DNA of 64,000 nucleotides. Source: Nocardioides limicola. GTDB taxonomy: Bacteria; Actinomycetota; Actinomycetes; Propionibacteriales; Nocardioidaceae. Every line of letters starts with the position of its first letter. Position 1 is the first letter of the stretch. The position numbers and the translations under genes were made by a program. Under the pieces are notes generated by a model. That model made no database searches, was not told the origin of the DNA, and saw only the letters and a program-made list of their open reading frames with translations. The stretch lies in assembly GCF_016827675.1 (NCBI RefSeq), contig NZ_JAERJA010000004.1, positions 186,001 through 250,000 of the forward strand, in the 5' to 3' direction. This document shows, one piece after another, positions 1-9,187 of this stretch.

Positions 1-1
1 G

Positions 2-307
2 CTGCTGATCACCGCGGCCCTGGGCGCGATGGTGCTGGCTCACCCGGAGCGGCTCACCCCCAAGGAGTCCCAGCAGGAGATGGCCGCACGCCGGGTCCGG
101 GAGTACGCCGAACACGGCCGCCACCTGGGTCCGCTGCCGGCCCCCGGGGTCTACGCCCGGCACAACTCGGTGGCCACTCCGGCGCTGGCGCCCGACGGCA
201 GCGTCATCGAGGCCTCCATCAACCGCACCCTGGTGCCACCCCGGCCGGCCGATGAGCCGGACCTGCCCGAACTGGCCGCCGACGAGGACGAGGAGGGTCC
301 GCAGTGA
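2..307 (+). CDS. nuoJ: NADH-quinone oxidoreductase subunit J, C-terminal part
   Basis: The reading frame is open from the window edge and ends in TGA at 305-307; about 101 residues are visible and the 5' end lies outside. The first residues are the end of a hydrophobic helix, followed by a hydrophilic tail with a [13 protein letters not shown] stretch typical of NuoJ C-termini in actinobacteria, and an acidic end. NuoJ is a membrane subunit of the proton-pumping complex I. The stop overlaps the GTG of nuoK (GTGA), which fits translational coupling. Identity rests on its place directly before nuoK and on the tail, so the call is good but not independent of context. Confidence 0.85.
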   Translation: MLITAALGAMVLAHPERLTPKESQQEMAARRVREYAEHGRHLGPLPAPGVYARHNSVATPALAPDGSVIEASINRTLVPPRPADEPDLPELAADEDEEGPQ

Positions 308-597
308 CCGAGTACGTCATCCTCTCCGCGATCCTGTTCACGATCGGCGCCGTCGGGGTGCTGGTCCGCCGCAACGCGTTGGTGGTTTTCATGTGTGTGG
401 AGCTGATGCTCAACGCCTGCAACCTCGCGTTCGTCGCCTTCGCCCGTCAGCACGGCAACCTCGACGGTCAGGTGGCCGCCTTCTTCGTGATGGTGGTCGC
501 CGCTGCCGAGGTCGTGGTCGGACTCGCGATCATCATGACCATTTTCCGTGCCCGCCGTTCGGCCTCGGTCGACGACGCCAGCCTGCTCAGGTACTGA
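304..597 (+). CDS. nuoK: NADH-quinone oxidoreductase subunit K
   Basis: A 97-residue protein with three membrane helices, the usual size for NuoK. Two glutamates inside the helices, Glu33 (VELML) and Glu69 (AAAEV), match the conserved membrane carboxylates that take part in proton translocation in the family. It starts with GTG overlapping the nuoJ stop. The following gene nuoL begins 13 bases after its stop. It belongs to the membrane arm of complex I, passing electrons from NADH to menaquinone while pumping protons. Confidence 0.96.
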   Translation: MTEYVILSAILFTIGAVGVLVRRNALVVFMCVELMLNACNLAFVAFARQHGNLDGQVAAFFVMVVAAAEVVVGLAIIMTIFRARRSASVDDASLLRY

Positions 598-610
598 GGG
601 GAGACAAGTG

Positions 611-2542
611 ATGACACCCCTGCTCGCCGCTGCCGAGATCCCGGTGGTCGCCCCGGTGGCCGCCGACGGCGTGCTGGCCTGGGCCTGGCTGCTGGTCGCA
701 CTGCCGTTGGCCGGGTCGGTGATCCTGCTGGTCGGTGGCCGGTTCACCGACTCCTTCGGGCACTGGCTCGGCACCGCCACCGCGGCCGCCTCCTTCGTGC
801 TCGGCGTGACGATCTTCGTGGCGCTGCTCGGCCGCCCCGCCGATGACCGCAGCATCAGCCAGCACCTGTGGACCTGGTTCGACGTCGGCGACTTCCAGGT
901 GTCGATGGAGCTGCTCGTCGACCCGCTGTCGCTGCTCTTCGTGCTGCTGATCACCGGAGTCGGATCACTGATCCACCTCTACTCGGTGGGCTACATGGCT
1001 CACGACCCCCGTCGCCGACGGTTCTTCGGCTACCTGAACCTCTTCGTCGCCGCGATGCTGATGCTGGTGCTGGCCGGTGACTACGTCGGACTGTTCCTCG
1101 GCTGGGAGGGCGTCGGCCTGGCGTCGTACCTGCTGATCGGCTTCTGGCAGCACAAGCCGTCCGCAGCCGCCGCGGCCAAGAAGGCGTTCGTGATGAACCG
1201 GGTCGGCGACATGGGCCTCTCGCTGGCGATCATGACGATGTTCGTGGCGTTCGGCACCACGGCGTACGCCGGTGTCAGCGAGGCCGCGTCCGGCGCCAGC
1301 GAAGCCACCCTCACCGCGATCGGCATCCTGCTGCTGGTCGGTGCCTGCGGCAAGTCGGCCCAAGTGCCTCTGCAGGGCTGGCTGCTGGATGCGATGGAGG
1401 GTCCGACGCCGGTCTCGGCGCTGATCCACGCCGCCACCATGGTCACCGCCGGCGTCTACCTGATCGTCCGCTCCAACTTCATCTACGAGCTCGCTCCCAC
1501 CGCGCAGACCGTGGTGGTCGTGGTCGCCGTGGTCACCCTGCTGTGGGGCGCCATCATCGGTTGCGCCAAGGACGACATCAAGAAGGCGCTGGCCGGCTCC
1601 ACGATGAGCCAGATCGGCTACATGATGCTGGCCGCCGGGCTGGGCGTGGCCGGCTACGCCTTCGCGATCTTCCACCTGATCACCCACGGCTTCTTCAAGG
1701 CCAACATGTTCCTCGGCGCCGGTTCGGTGATGCACGCCATGGACGACGACGTCGACATGCGGCACTACGGGGGGCTGCGCAAACTGCTGCCGGTCACCTT
1801 CCTCACGTTCGCGTTCGGCTATCTGGCGATCATCGGCTTCCCCGGCTTCTCCGGCTTCTGGTCCAAGGACCTGATCATCGAAGTGGCCTTCGGGCACAGC
1901 ACCCTGGTCGGTCTCGCCGCGCTGCTCGGCGCCGGGATCACCGCCTTCTACATGACCCGGCTGATGCTGATGACCTTCTTCACCGATCGCCGCTGGGAAC
2001 CCGACGTGCACCCGCACGAATCACCCAAGGTGATGACGATCCCGCTGATCGTGCTCGCGGCACTGTCGCTGCTCGGTGGTGTGCTGGTGATCGGTGGCTG
2101 GATCGGAGACTTCCTGGAGCCGGTGGTCGGCCACGCGCCGCACCCCGAGCTCCCGGTGCCGGCGATCGTGCTCACCCTCATCATCACCGCGGTGGTGGCG
2201 GTCGGGGTGGCCCTGGCGTGGCTGCTCGTCGGCCGCCAGGAGGTGCCGCGGACCGCACCGCAGGACGTCTCCTTCGCCACCCGGGCGGCGCGCGCCGACC
2301 TCTACGGTGACGCGATCAACGACACCCTGGTGGTCCGTCCCGGGGCCGCGCTCACCCGTGGCCTGGTCGGCTTCGACAGTGGGGTCGTCGACGGAGCCAT
2401 CGAAGGCGGAGCCCGCGGCATCGGCGGCCTGTCCGGTGCACTGCGAATGCTGCAGACCGGCTACGTCCGCTCCTACGCCCTGTCCATCCTGGTCGGCGTC
2501 ATCGTCGTCGTCCTCGCACTGCTGGTGGTGAACTGGGCATGA
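611..2542 (+). CDS. nuoL: NADH-quinone oxidoreductase subunit L
   Basis: A 643-residue antiporter-like subunit of complex I with a long series of membrane helices. The N-terminal proton_antipo_N region ([20 protein letters not shown]) and the central block with [16 protein letters not shown] and the [20 protein letters not shown] signature are clear, and a C-terminal amphipathic/transmembrane arm is present. The ATG at 611 was chosen because an AGGGGAG ribosome site lies 7 bases upstream; an in-frame extension back to 548 would run into nuoK. The stop overlaps the ATG of nuoM (ATGA). Confidence 0.96.
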   Translation: MTPLLAAAEIPVVAPVAADGVLAWAWLLVALPLAGSVILLVGGRFTDSFGHWLGTATAAASFVLGVTIFVALLGRPADDRSISQHLWTWFDVGDFQVSMELLVDPLSLLFVLLITGVGSLIHLYSVGYMAHDPRRRRFFGYLNLFVAAMLMLVLAGDYVGLFLGWEGVGLASYLLIGFWQHKPSAAAAAKKAFVMNRVGDMGLSLAIMTMFVAFGTTAYAGVSEAASGASEATLTAIGILLLVGACGKSAQVPLQGWLLDAMEGPTPVSALIHAATMVTAGVYLIVRSNFIYELAPTAQTVVVVVAVVTLLWGAIIGCAKDDIKKALAGSTMSQIGYMMLAAGLGVAGYAFAIFHLITHGFFKANMFLGAGSVMHAMDDDVDMRHYGGLRKLLPVTFLTFAFGYLAIIGFPGFSGFWSKDLIIEVAFGHSTLVGLAALLGAGITAFYMTRLMLMTFFTDRRWEPDVHPHESPKVMTIPLIVLAALSLLGGVLVIGGWIGDFLEPVVGHAPHPELPVPAIVLTLIITAVVAVGVALAWLLVGRQEVPRTAPQDVSFATRAARADLYGDAINDTLVVRPGAALTRGLVGFDSGVVDGAIEGGARGIGGLSGALRMLQTGYVRSYALSILVGVIVVVLALLVVNWA

Positions 2543-4059
2543 GCGTGTTGACCGTCCTGATCCTGATCCCGCTGCTCGGCGCCGCGCTCACCGTGCTGGT
2601 GCCGCGGGTCGCCGGCGACCCGCGGGCGATCGCCAAGATGGTGGCCCTGGGCACCTCGCTGGTCACCCTGGCCGCCGCGCTCGCGATGGCGGCGCAGTAC
2701 AACGTCGGCAGCGGCATGCAGTTCACCGAGCAGCGCGACTGGATCCCGAGCCTGGGCATCCACTACGCAGTGGGCGTCGACGGCCTCGGACTGGTGATGG
2801 TGCTGCTCACCGCGTTCCTGGTGCCGGTGGTGATCGCCGCCTCCTGGCACGACGCCGACGACCGCAACACCGCGGCGTACTTCGCGCTGATGCTGGCCCT
2901 GCAGGGCCTGGCCATCGGTGTCTTCTCCGCCACCGACGTCTTCTTGTTCTACGTGCTGTTCGAGGCGACACTGATCCCGGCGTACTTCCTGATCGGCGGC
3001 TACGGGATCGCCTCCCGCCCCGAACGTGCCCGGGCGGCGGTCAAGTTCCTGATCTTCATGCTCGCCGGCGGTCTGGTGATGCTGGCGGCGGTGATCGGCT
3101 TGTACGTGCTGACCGCCCGAGCCGGTGAGCCGACGTACCTGATCGCCGAACTCTCGGCGCTGGGCATCAGCGGTGAGGCCGGCCGCTGGCTCTTCGTCGG
3201 CTTCTTCTTCGCCTTCGCGGTGAAGGCGCCGCTCTTCCCGGTGCACACCTGGCTGCCGGACACCACCGCGGCGGCGACGCCGGGGACCAGCGTGCTGCTG
3301 GTCTGCGTGCTGGACAAGATCGGCACCTACGGGATGCTGCGGTTCTGCCTCGAACTCTTCCCCGAGGCGTCGCTGTGGGCCACTCCGCTGGTGGTGGTGC
3401 TGGCCCTGATCTCGATCGTGTACGGCGCGTTCCTGGCGATCGGTCAGGAGAACATGCTCCGGCTGATCGGCCTCACCTCGCTGTCGCACTTCGGGTTCAT
3501 CGTGCTCGGCATCTTCGTGTTCAACCTGCAGGGCGGCACCGGGGCGGTCCTCTACATGGTCAACCACGGCTTGGCCACGGCGGCGTTGTTCCTGGTCGCC
3601 GGCTACCTGATCCGGAGGCGGGGTTCGGCGTTGATCCGCGACTTCGGCGGCGTCGAGAAGGTGGCCCCGGTGATGGCCGGGATGCTGCTGATCGGCGCGC
3701 TGGCCACCGCCGGGCTGCCCGGCCTGTCCACCTTCATCTCCGAGTTCCTGGTGTTGGTGGCGGCGTTCGCCTACGCGTGGTGGGCGGGCGCGATCGCGGT
3801 CACCGGCATCGTGCTGGCGGCGATCTACGTGTTGTGGATGTACCAGCGGATGATGACCGGGCCGGTACGGCCGGCCACCGAGGGGTTCGCCGACCTCTCC
3901 CGGCGGGAGTTGAGCGCCGTGGTGCCGCTGGTGGTCGCGCTGGTGGTCTTCGGCTTCTTCCCGAAACCGCTGACCGATGTGATCAACCCGGCGGTGGAGG
4001 ACACCTTGGTGCACGTCGAGGATTCCACTGACCCGATGAGCCTGGGAGGCGCGGAGTGA
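2539..4059 (+). CDS. nuoM: NADH-quinone oxidoreductase subunit M
   Basis: A 506-residue antiporter-like membrane subunit of complex I. The motif [17 protein letters not shown] carries the conserved Glu of the fifth helix, and [20 protein letters not shown] is the family signature with the functional Lys and His. Start ATG overlaps the nuoL stop and the gene's own stop overlaps the GTG of nuoN, so nuoL, M and N are translationally coupled. Length is normal for NuoM. Confidence 0.97.
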   Translation: MSVLTVLILIPLLGAALTVLVPRVAGDPRAIAKMVALGTSLVTLAAALAMAAQYNVGSGMQFTEQRDWIPSLGIHYAVGVDGLGLVMVLLTAFLVPVVIAASWHDADDRNTAAYFALMLALQGLAIGVFSATDVFLFYVLFEATLIPAYFLIGGYGIASRPERARAAVKFLIFMLAGGLVMLAAVIGLYVLTARAGEPTYLIAELSALGISGEAGRWLFVGFFFAFAVKAPLFPVHTWLPDTTAAATPGTSVLLVCVLDKIGTYGMLRFCLELFPEASLWATPLVVVLALISIVYGAFLAIGQENMLRLIGLTSLSHFGFIVLGIFVFNLQGGTGAVLYMVNHGLATAALFLVAGYLIRRRGSALIRDFGGVEKVAPVMAGMLLIGALATAGLPGLSTFISEFLVLVAAFAYAWWAGAIAVTGIVLAAIYVLWMYQRMMTGPVRPATEGFADLSRRELSAVVPLVVALVVFGFFPKPLTDVINPAVEDTLVHVEDSTDPMSLGGAE

Positions 4060-5651
4060 ACGAGTTCACCATCCCGGAGATCGCCTATCTGGAACTGCTG
4101 CCGCTGCTGATCGTCTTCGGCGGCGCCATCGTCGGCGTGGGCGTGGAGGCGTTCGTCGGCCGCAGCGCCCGTCGGACGGTGGAGATCGCCCTCACCTCGG
4201 CCACCCTGGTCGCGGCCCTGGTGGCCTGCATCTGGGTCGGCGGCCGACTGCCGGTCGTCGAGCACGGCGGCACCGCGACGGCTCGCGGGCTGCTCACCGC
4301 CGGGGACACCCTGGCCATCGACGGGCCCACCGTCTTCCTGTGGGGCCTGGTGCTGCTGATCTCGCTGGCCGGTGTGCTGCTCTTCGCCGAGCGGAAGGTC
4401 AGCGCCGGTCTGCCGGCCTTCGCCGGACAGGCGGCGGCGACGCCGGGCAGCCGCGCCGAACGGGAGGCCGACGCGCTCGGGCTCGAGCACACCGAGGTCT
4501 ATCCGCTGATGCTCTTCGCGGTCGCCGGGATGATGATGTTCCCGGCCGCCAACGACCTGCTGGTCATGTTCGTCGCCCTCGAGGTCCTGTCACTGCCGCT
4601 CTACCTGCTCACCGGGCTGGCCCGCCGCCGTCGGATGCTCAGCCAGGAAGCGGCGATGAAGTACTTCCTGCTCGGCGCCTTCGCCTCCGGGTTCTTCCTC
4701 TACGGGGCCGCGCTGACCTACGGGTACGCCGGCTCGATGAAGTTCGCGCAGATCAACGAGGCGGTCCGGAACTCCGAGGGCAACGGCCTGCTGCTGTTGG
4801 GCATCGGTCTGCTCTGCGTCGGGCTGCTGTTCAAGGTCGGCGCGGTGCCGTTCCACCAGTGGACGCCGGACGTCTACCAGGGGGCCCCGACGGCGGTGAC
4901 CGCCTGGATGGCCGCCGGCACCAAGGTGGCGGCGATCGGCGCCCTGCTGCGGTTGCTGCACGTCGCCTTCGGGTCGGCCGCGTGGAGTTGGCAGCCGATG
5001 CTGTGGGTGATCGCGTTGGCCACGATGGCTGCCGGCGCGGTGCTCGCGATCGCACAGACCGATGTGAAGCGGATGCTCGCCTACTCCTCGATCGCGCATG
5101 CGGGCTTCATGCTCGCCGGCGTGCTGGGATTCCAGTCGGCCGCCGATCTGGCCCCGGGGCAGCTGAGCGCCACCCAGGCGGTGCTGTTCTATCTGGTCGC
5201 CTACGGGTTCGCGGTGCTGGCCGCCTTCGCGCTGGTGGGGTTGGTCCGGGACGCGTCCGGTGAGGTCACCGAGCTGGCTCGTTGGGCAGGGATCGGCAAG
5301 GAGTCGCCGCTGCTGGCCGGAGCGTTCGCCTTCCTGCTGCTGGCGATGGCGGGGATCCCGCTCACCTCGGGCTTCATCGGCAAGTGGGCCGTGTTCAGTG
5401 TGGCCGGCGCTGCCGGTGCCTGGCCGATCGTGGTCGCCGGTGTGCTGTTCAGTGTGGTCGCGGCCTTCTTCTACGTCCGGGTCATCATGCTGATGTTCTT
5501 CACCGAGCCGACCGGCACCGCCGCGGTCGTCCGGCCGTCCTGGGCCACGACCGCGGCGATCTCCGCCGGCGTTGCGGTGACCGTCGTACTCGGTGTGCTG
5601 CCAGGGCCGGTGCTGGAGTTGGCGGCCCATGCGGGAGAATTCCTCAGGTGA
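4056..5651 (+). CDS. nuoN: NADH-quinone oxidoreductase subunit N
   Basis: A 531-residue proton-pumping membrane subunit, last of the complex I genes. It shows the antiporter-like signature KVGAVPFHQWTPDVYQGAPT and an ALEVLSLPLYLLTGLARR segment with the conserved Glu. A hydrophilic insertion near residue 130 (about residues 125-145) is common in actinobacterial NuoN. GTG start overlaps the nuoM stop. The stop codon overlaps the GTG of the polyprenyl synthase gene, tying quinone-tail synthesis to the respiratory operon. Confidence 0.96.
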   Translation: MNEFTIPEIAYLELLPLLIVFGGAIVGVGVEAFVGRSARRTVEIALTSATLVAALVACIWVGGRLPVVEHGGTATARGLLTAGDTLAIDGPTVFLWGLVLLISLAGVLLFAERKVSAGLPAFAGQAAATPGSRAEREADALGLEHTEVYPLMLFAVAGMMMFPAANDLLVMFVALEVLSLPLYLLTGLARRRRMLSQEAAMKYFLLGAFASGFFLYGAALTYGYAGSMKFAQINEAVRNSEGNGLLLLGIGLLCVGLLFKVGAVPFHQWTPDVYQGAPTAVTAWMAAGTKVAAIGALLRLLHVAFGSAAWSWQPMLWVIALATMAAGAVLAIAQTDVKRMLAYSSIAHAGFMLAGVLGFQSAADLAPGQLSATQAVLFYLVAYGFAVLAAFALVGLVRDASGEVTELARWAGIGKESPLLAGAFAFLLLAMAGIPLTSGFIGKWAVFSVAGAAGAWPIVVAGVLFSVVAAFFYVRVIMLMFFTEPTGTAAVVRPSWATTAAISAGVAVTVVLGVLPGPVLELAAHAGEFLR

Positions 5652-6655
5652 CCGCCAACCCTGCCGCCGCGCTGGCCCTGCCGGTGCTCGACGAGGCCCT
5701 CGCCGATCGACTGCGCACCCGCCTGGAACTGGTCGAGCGAGCATTGACCGGCCACGTCCAGAGCCGGGCGGCGTTCGTCACCGAGGCGGCCAGCCATCTG
5801 CTCGACGCGGGCGGCAAGCGGTTCCGGCCGCTGCTGGTGCTGCTGGCCGCCGAGACCGGCGACGGGGCCGACTCCGATGAGGTGATCACCGCCGCCTGCG
5901 TGGTGGAGCTGACACACCTGGCATCGCTCTACCACGACGACGTGATGGACGAGGCGGATCTGCGGCGGGGGGCCGAGTCGGCCAACTCCCGGTGGGACAA
6001 CCTGGTGGCGATCCTCACCGGCGACTTCCTCTTCTCCCGGTCCTCCGAGCTGACCGCGGACCTGGGTCCGGACGCGGTCCGCATCCAGGCTGAGACCTTC
6101 ACCCGGCTGGTGGAGGGGCAGATCATGGAGACGGTGCCGCCCGGCCCGGGCGAGGACCCTTTGGCGCACTACCTGGACGTGGTGGCCGGCAAGACCGGAT
6201 CGCTGATCGCCACCTCGGCCCGCTACGGCGCCCGGTTCGGCGGCGCCAGCCGGGAGGTCGAGGAGGCGTTGACCAGCTACGGCGAGATCGTCGGCTGCGC
6301 GTTCCAACTCTCCGACGACATCTTGGACATCGCCTCGGAGACCGCGGAGTCCGGGAAGACCCCGGGCACCGATCTGCGCGAGGGGGTGCCGACGCTACCG
6401 GTGCTGATGGCCAGGGCGGCCGCCCGCCCCGAGGATGCGCGACTGCTGGAGTTGCTCGACGCCGATCTGACCGACGACCAACGGCACGCCGAAGCGCTGG
6501 ATCTGCTGCGCAAGCATCCGGCCATGGACAGCGCCAGGGAGTATGTGATCGCCCGGGCGAACGAGGCCAAGGAACGACTCTCGGTCGTCCCGGCCGGCCC
6601 GGTGCGCACCGCCCTGGAGGCGTTCGCCGACGTGGTCGCCACCCGCACCGCCTGA
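5648..6655 (+). CDS. Polyprenyl diphosphate synthase (menaquinone side chain)
   Basis: A 335-residue trans-prenyltransferase. GGKRFRP (about residues 55-61), the first aspartate-rich motif DDVMD (97-101) and the second DDILD (223-227) are intact. The residue five before the first motif is Ala92, small enough to leave the product tunnel open, which suggests a long product such as hepta- to nonaprenyl diphosphate. It starts at a GTG overlapping the nuoN stop. The placement after nuoN parallels grcC/HepT-like genes of other actinobacteria and implies a role in the menaquinone side chain. Exact chain length cannot be read from sequence. Confidence 0.9.
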   Translation: MTANPAAALALPVLDEALADRLRTRLELVERALTGHVQSRAAFVTEAASHLLDAGGKRFRPLLVLLAAETGDGADSDEVITAACVVELTHLASLYHDDVMDEADLRRGAESANSRWDNLVAILTGDFLFSRSSELTADLGPDAVRIQAETFTRLVEGQIMETVPPGPGEDPLAHYLDVVAGKTGSLIATSARYGARFGGASREVEEALTSYGEIVGCAFQLSDDILDIASETAESGKTPGTDLREGVPTLPVLMARAAARPEDARLLELLDADLTDDQRHAEALDLLRKHPAMDSAREYVIARANEAKERLSVVPAGPVRTALEAFADVVATRTA

Positions 6656-6661
6656 GGCGAC

Positions 6662-7567
6662 TCAGACGGCGGTGGCCTCGGCGGCCAGCCGCAACTGACG
6701 GCGCCGGTGGCCGATCGCCTCGAAGGTGAAGATCACCAACGCCAGCCAGACCAACCCGAAGCCGGCCCAGCGTGCTGCCGGCATCTCCTCGTGGAACCAC
6801 AGCACCCCGAGGGCGAACTGCAGGATCGGGGCCAGGTACTGCAGGATCCCGATCGCGACCATCGACACCCGGGTCGCGGAGGCGCCGAAGAGCACCAATG
6901 GGATCGCAGTGACGATGCCGGTGGTGAGGAAGAGCAGCGTGTGGCCGCTGCTCACGGTCCCGAAGACGGCACTCCCCTGCCAGGCCAGGAAACCGAGGTA
7001 TGCCGCTGCGAACGGTGCGGCCACGACCGTCTCGATGGCCAGCGACTCCACCGCCCCGGTGTTCGCCTTCTTCTTCGCCAGGCCGTAGGTGCCGAACGAC
7101 AGGGCGAGGGCGGCGGCCACCCAGGGGATCCCGCCGTAGTCGACGGCCAGCACCAGCACCGCCACCGCCGCCAACCCCAGCGCCGCCCATTGGGCGGGCC
7201 GGAGCCGTTCACCGATGAAGAGCACCCCCATCAACACGGTCACCAGGGGAGTGATGAAGTAGCCCAACGCGGCCTCGGTGACTCGACCGTTGGAGACACC
7301 CCAGATGTAGGTCCCCCAGTTGATGCTGATCACCGCCGCGGCCAACACCAGGTAGGCGAGGACGCGCCGGTCGGCGAGGCTGCTGCGGACCTGCCCGGTG
7401 CGGCGCAGCAGCAGCACCACCAGCGCCATGGTGAGCGCCGACCAGACGATCCGGTGCGCCAGCACCTCGACCGCGCCGGCTGGTTCCAGGAGGGGCCAGT
7501 AGAGGGGGAAGAGGCCCCAGATGAAATAGGCGGCTGCGCCGTAGCCAAGACCCCGCCGACCCTCCAC
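6662..7567 (-). CDS. rarD: RarD-type EamA/DMT-superfamily permease
   Basis: About 301 residues with ten hydrophobic helices in two EamA repeats. The N-terminus GYGAAAYFIWGLFPLYWPLL and the middle segment NWGTYIWGVSNGRVTEAALG are typical of RarD proteins, once linked to chloramphenicol resistance but of unknown substrate. The start is uncertain: GTG at 7567 gives the usual RarD N-terminus, while an in-frame GTG at 7585 would add six residues. It converges on the polyprenyl synthase gene with a gap of only six bases and no hairpin between them. Divergent from the secreted-protein gene at 7752. Confidence 0.85.
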   Translation of the reverse strand: MEGRRGLGYGAAAYFIWGLFPLYWPLLEPAGAVEVLAHRIVWSALTMALVVLLLRRTGQVRSSLADRRVLAYLVLAAAVISINWGTYIWGVSNGRVTEAALGYFITPLVTVLMGVLFIGERLRPAQWAALGLAAVAVLVLAVDYGGIPWVAAALALSFGTYGLAKKKANTGAVESLAIETVVAAPFAAAYLGFLAWQGSAVFGTVSSGHTLLFLTTGIVTAIPLVLFGASATRVSMVAIGILQYLAPILQFALGVLWFHEEMPAARWAGFGLVWLALVIFTFEAIGHRRRQLRLAAEATAV

Positions 7568-7686
7568 CAGCCGAGGATAGGGCACCCCTGCCAGACCCTG
7601 TCCAGCTCTTTTTGGCAACCCTGATCCAACAATTTGTTGTAGGTGAGGAAGAAATCGCTCGGATGAGGTTTGATTGTCTCGACACG

Positions 7687-7732
7687 GGGGTAGGACCCCA
7701 GTGACCCATGCGGCGGGCGATCGGCGCCCGCC
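7687..7732 (+). promoter_or_regulatory. Two hairpins in the 5' leader of the secreted-protein gene
   Basis: GGGGT/ACCCC (7687-7691 and 7695-7699) is followed by GGCGGGCG/CGCCCGCC (7712-7719 and 7725-7732, loop of five). The second hairpin ends about 20 bases before the start codon at 7752 and just before the GGGGGAGAGAAG ribosome site. It may stabilise the message or act as an attenuator; no U-run follows. The role is inferred. Confidence 0.4.
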
Positions 7733-7751
7733 ACTGACAGGGGGAGAGAAG

Positions 7752-8498
7752 ATGCTGAAGAGAATCATCACGGGGGCGGTCGCGGCGGCCCTGCTCGGAG
7801 TCACGCCGGTGGCGCTCGTCACCGCCCCGGCCCAGGCCGCGGAGGACGCCTGGCAGTCCGCCGACGCCAGGGCCACCACGCTGCCCAGCCGAGTGGTGCG
7901 GACCACCGCGTTCCAGAAGCGCTACCGGTTCAACGACCGGATCAGCGCGTCGTACCGGCTGGAGGTCTACGACCCCTCCGGGGGTTGCAGCCACGCTGCC
8001 GACGGGTGGTGCTCGCCGCCGACCTACATGGGGAACCAGCAGTTGATCCTGGAGCGTCGCTTCAACGGGTCCAGCACGTGGCAGACCCTCGCCACGAACA
8101 ACGGGAACTCCCTGTACTACAGCGGGCAGTGGAAGGGGAACGCCGAGTACCGGGCTCGCTTCCCAGGCGGGTCCAACAGCCACTACGACCTCACCTACCC
8201 GTCGGCCACGGAGAGCTCCGGGCTGCTGCGGGGATTCCGGCTGACGTCGATCAGCGACCCGTTCGCCAACCGCAAGGCCGACGTCCGACTCAAGGTGAAG
8301 CCCGCCTACAAGCGCAAGGTCGTCGTGCTGCAGCGCAAGCAGGGCAAGCGGTGGGTGACCGTCCGGAAGGCCAGGACCAACCGCAAGAGTGTCGTCACCT
8401 TCCGGGACCTCGCCGCGCCGGCGAAGTTCCGTCTGGTGGTCAGGGGGAACAAGAAGTTCCTCAAGACCAAGCACGCCTTCTCGACGGTCCGGTACTGA
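7752..8498 (+). CDS. Secreted protein of unknown function
   Basis: A 248-residue protein with a Sec signal peptide: basic MLKR start, hydrophobic core AVAAALLGVTPVALV and an AQAA cleavage site near residue 32. The mature part has a tryptophan/tyrosine-rich central region with two cysteines (GGCSHAADGWC) that may form a disulfide. A basic beta-rich C-terminal block follows (about residues 185-240) with the pattern VVLQRKQGKRWVTVRKARTN. The same pattern recurs in the next gene. Start chosen for the GGGGGAGAGAAG ribosome site directly upstream. No enzymatic motif recognised; a cell-surface or binding role is a guess. Confidence 0.8.
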   Translation: MLKRIITGAVAAALLGVTPVALVTAPAQAAEDAWQSADARATTLPSRVVRTTAFQKRYRFNDRISASYRLEVYDPSGGCSHAADGWCSPPTYMGNQQLILERRFNGSSTWQTLATNNGNSLYYSGQWKGNAEYRARFPGGSNSHYDLTYPSATESSGLLRGFRLTSISDPFANRKADVRLKVKPAYKRKVVVLQRKQGKRWVTVRKARTNRKSVVTFRDLAAPAKFRLVVRGNKKFLKTKHAFSTVRY

Positions 8499-8510
8499 TC
8501 CGTCGTCGGT

Positions 8511-8535
8511 CGCCACCGGCTCATTGCCGGTGGCG
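8511..8535 (+). terminator. Hairpin terminator after the secreted-protein gene
   Basis: Perfect 10-bp stem CGCCACCGGC/GCCGGTGGCG with loop TCATT, beginning 12 bases after the stop at 8498. There is no U-run, as is common in actinobacteria. The same stem sequence is found at 24972-24998 after rpmG. Confidence 0.7.
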
Positions 8536-8619
8536 TCCGGCCGGATCTGGACGTGAGGCGCCGCGATCCGTGGTTTCATGACCCCTGACGTCTGGCTGCC
8601 CTACGACCCCGGAGAACCC

Positions 8620-9057
8620 ATGTACTCACGCATCGTCGTCGCTTCTGCCGCGCTGGCACTGCTGGTCCCGGTCGCCTCGGTGCCCACGGCCACCGCCGCT
8701 GCGCCGGCGGTCACCTCGATGAGCGTGGCTCAGGTCGAGAACGATCGCGCCTTGCGGGACCGCTGGATCCACGCCTCGGTGGTGACGACCACGAATCGCT
8801 ACCGCGGCTACGTGCAGCCGCGCCGCGCTAACAGGCACAAGCGAGTGATCATCCAGCGCAAGCGGTGCGCGGCGGACCGGACCTGCAAGTGGTCTCGCTA
8901 TCAGGTGGTCCGCACCAACAAGCGTGCTGTCTGGCGGGTCACCCCCGAGTTCCCCCAGCGAGCCGGCGTGACCTGGACCTACCGCGCGGTGATGAAGCGC
9001 GACACGACCTTCAAGCGGACCGTGGCCGAGGTCTGGGCCGAGGCCGCCTCGCAGTAG
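8620..9057 (+). CDS. Small secreted basic protein of unknown function
   Basis: A 145-residue protein with a signal peptide (MYSRIVVASAALALLVPVAS, probable cleavage after TATAAA near residue 28). The mature part is rich in Arg and Lys, has two cysteines (KRCAADRTCKW), and carries the block VIIQRKRC...W..YQVVRTNKR, which resembles the C-terminal block of the preceding secreted protein. ATG 8620 was preferred because GGAGAA lies just upstream and it gives a clean signal peptide; an in-frame ATG at 8578 would add 14 residues without signal character. Function unknown. Confidence 0.75.
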   Translation: MYSRIVVASAALALLVPVASVPTATAAAPAVTSMSVAQVENDRALRDRWIHASVVTTTNRYRGYVQPRRANRHKRVIIQRKRCAADRTCKWSRYQVVRTNKRAVWRVTPEFPQRAGVTWTYRAVMKRDTTFKRTVAEVWAEAASQ

Positions 9058-9063
9058 GCCAGT

Positions 9064-9079
9064 GGGAGAAGTTTCTCCC
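9064..9079. promoter_or_regulatory. Inverted repeat upstream of the sugar operon promoter
   Basis: GGGAGAA GT TTCTCCC, seven-base perfect arms with a two-base centre. It lies seven bases after the preceding stop codon and six bases before a TTGACA element. It could be an activator or second repressor site; a short terminator is less likely because no longer stem can form. Confidence 0.45.
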
Positions 9080-9085
9080 GACCTG

Positions 9086-9146
9086 TTGACAATCGGCGTG
9101 ACCTGGCTCACTCTTGTGTCCATTCCATTCGTGAGAGCGCTCTCAC
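9086..9146 (+). promoter_or_regulatory. Promoter and LacI-family operator of the beta-glucoside operon
   Basis: A consensus -35 TTGACA lies at 9086-9091, with a weak -10 (CACTCT, 9109-9114) 17 bases further. Downstream is a perfect 16-bp palindrome GTGAGAGCGCTCTCAC at 9131-9146. The GAGCGCTC core is the kind of site bound by LacI-family regulators such as CebR-type proteins of actinobacteria. It lies 41 bases before the start codon of the binding-protein gene, downstream of the promoter, which fits repression by roadblock. The LacI regulator at the end of this cluster is the obvious candidate binder. Confidence 0.8.
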
Positions 9147-9187
9147 AGAGTTGACCCACCACCCGCTCACCCCGACCAGGAGTCGAC

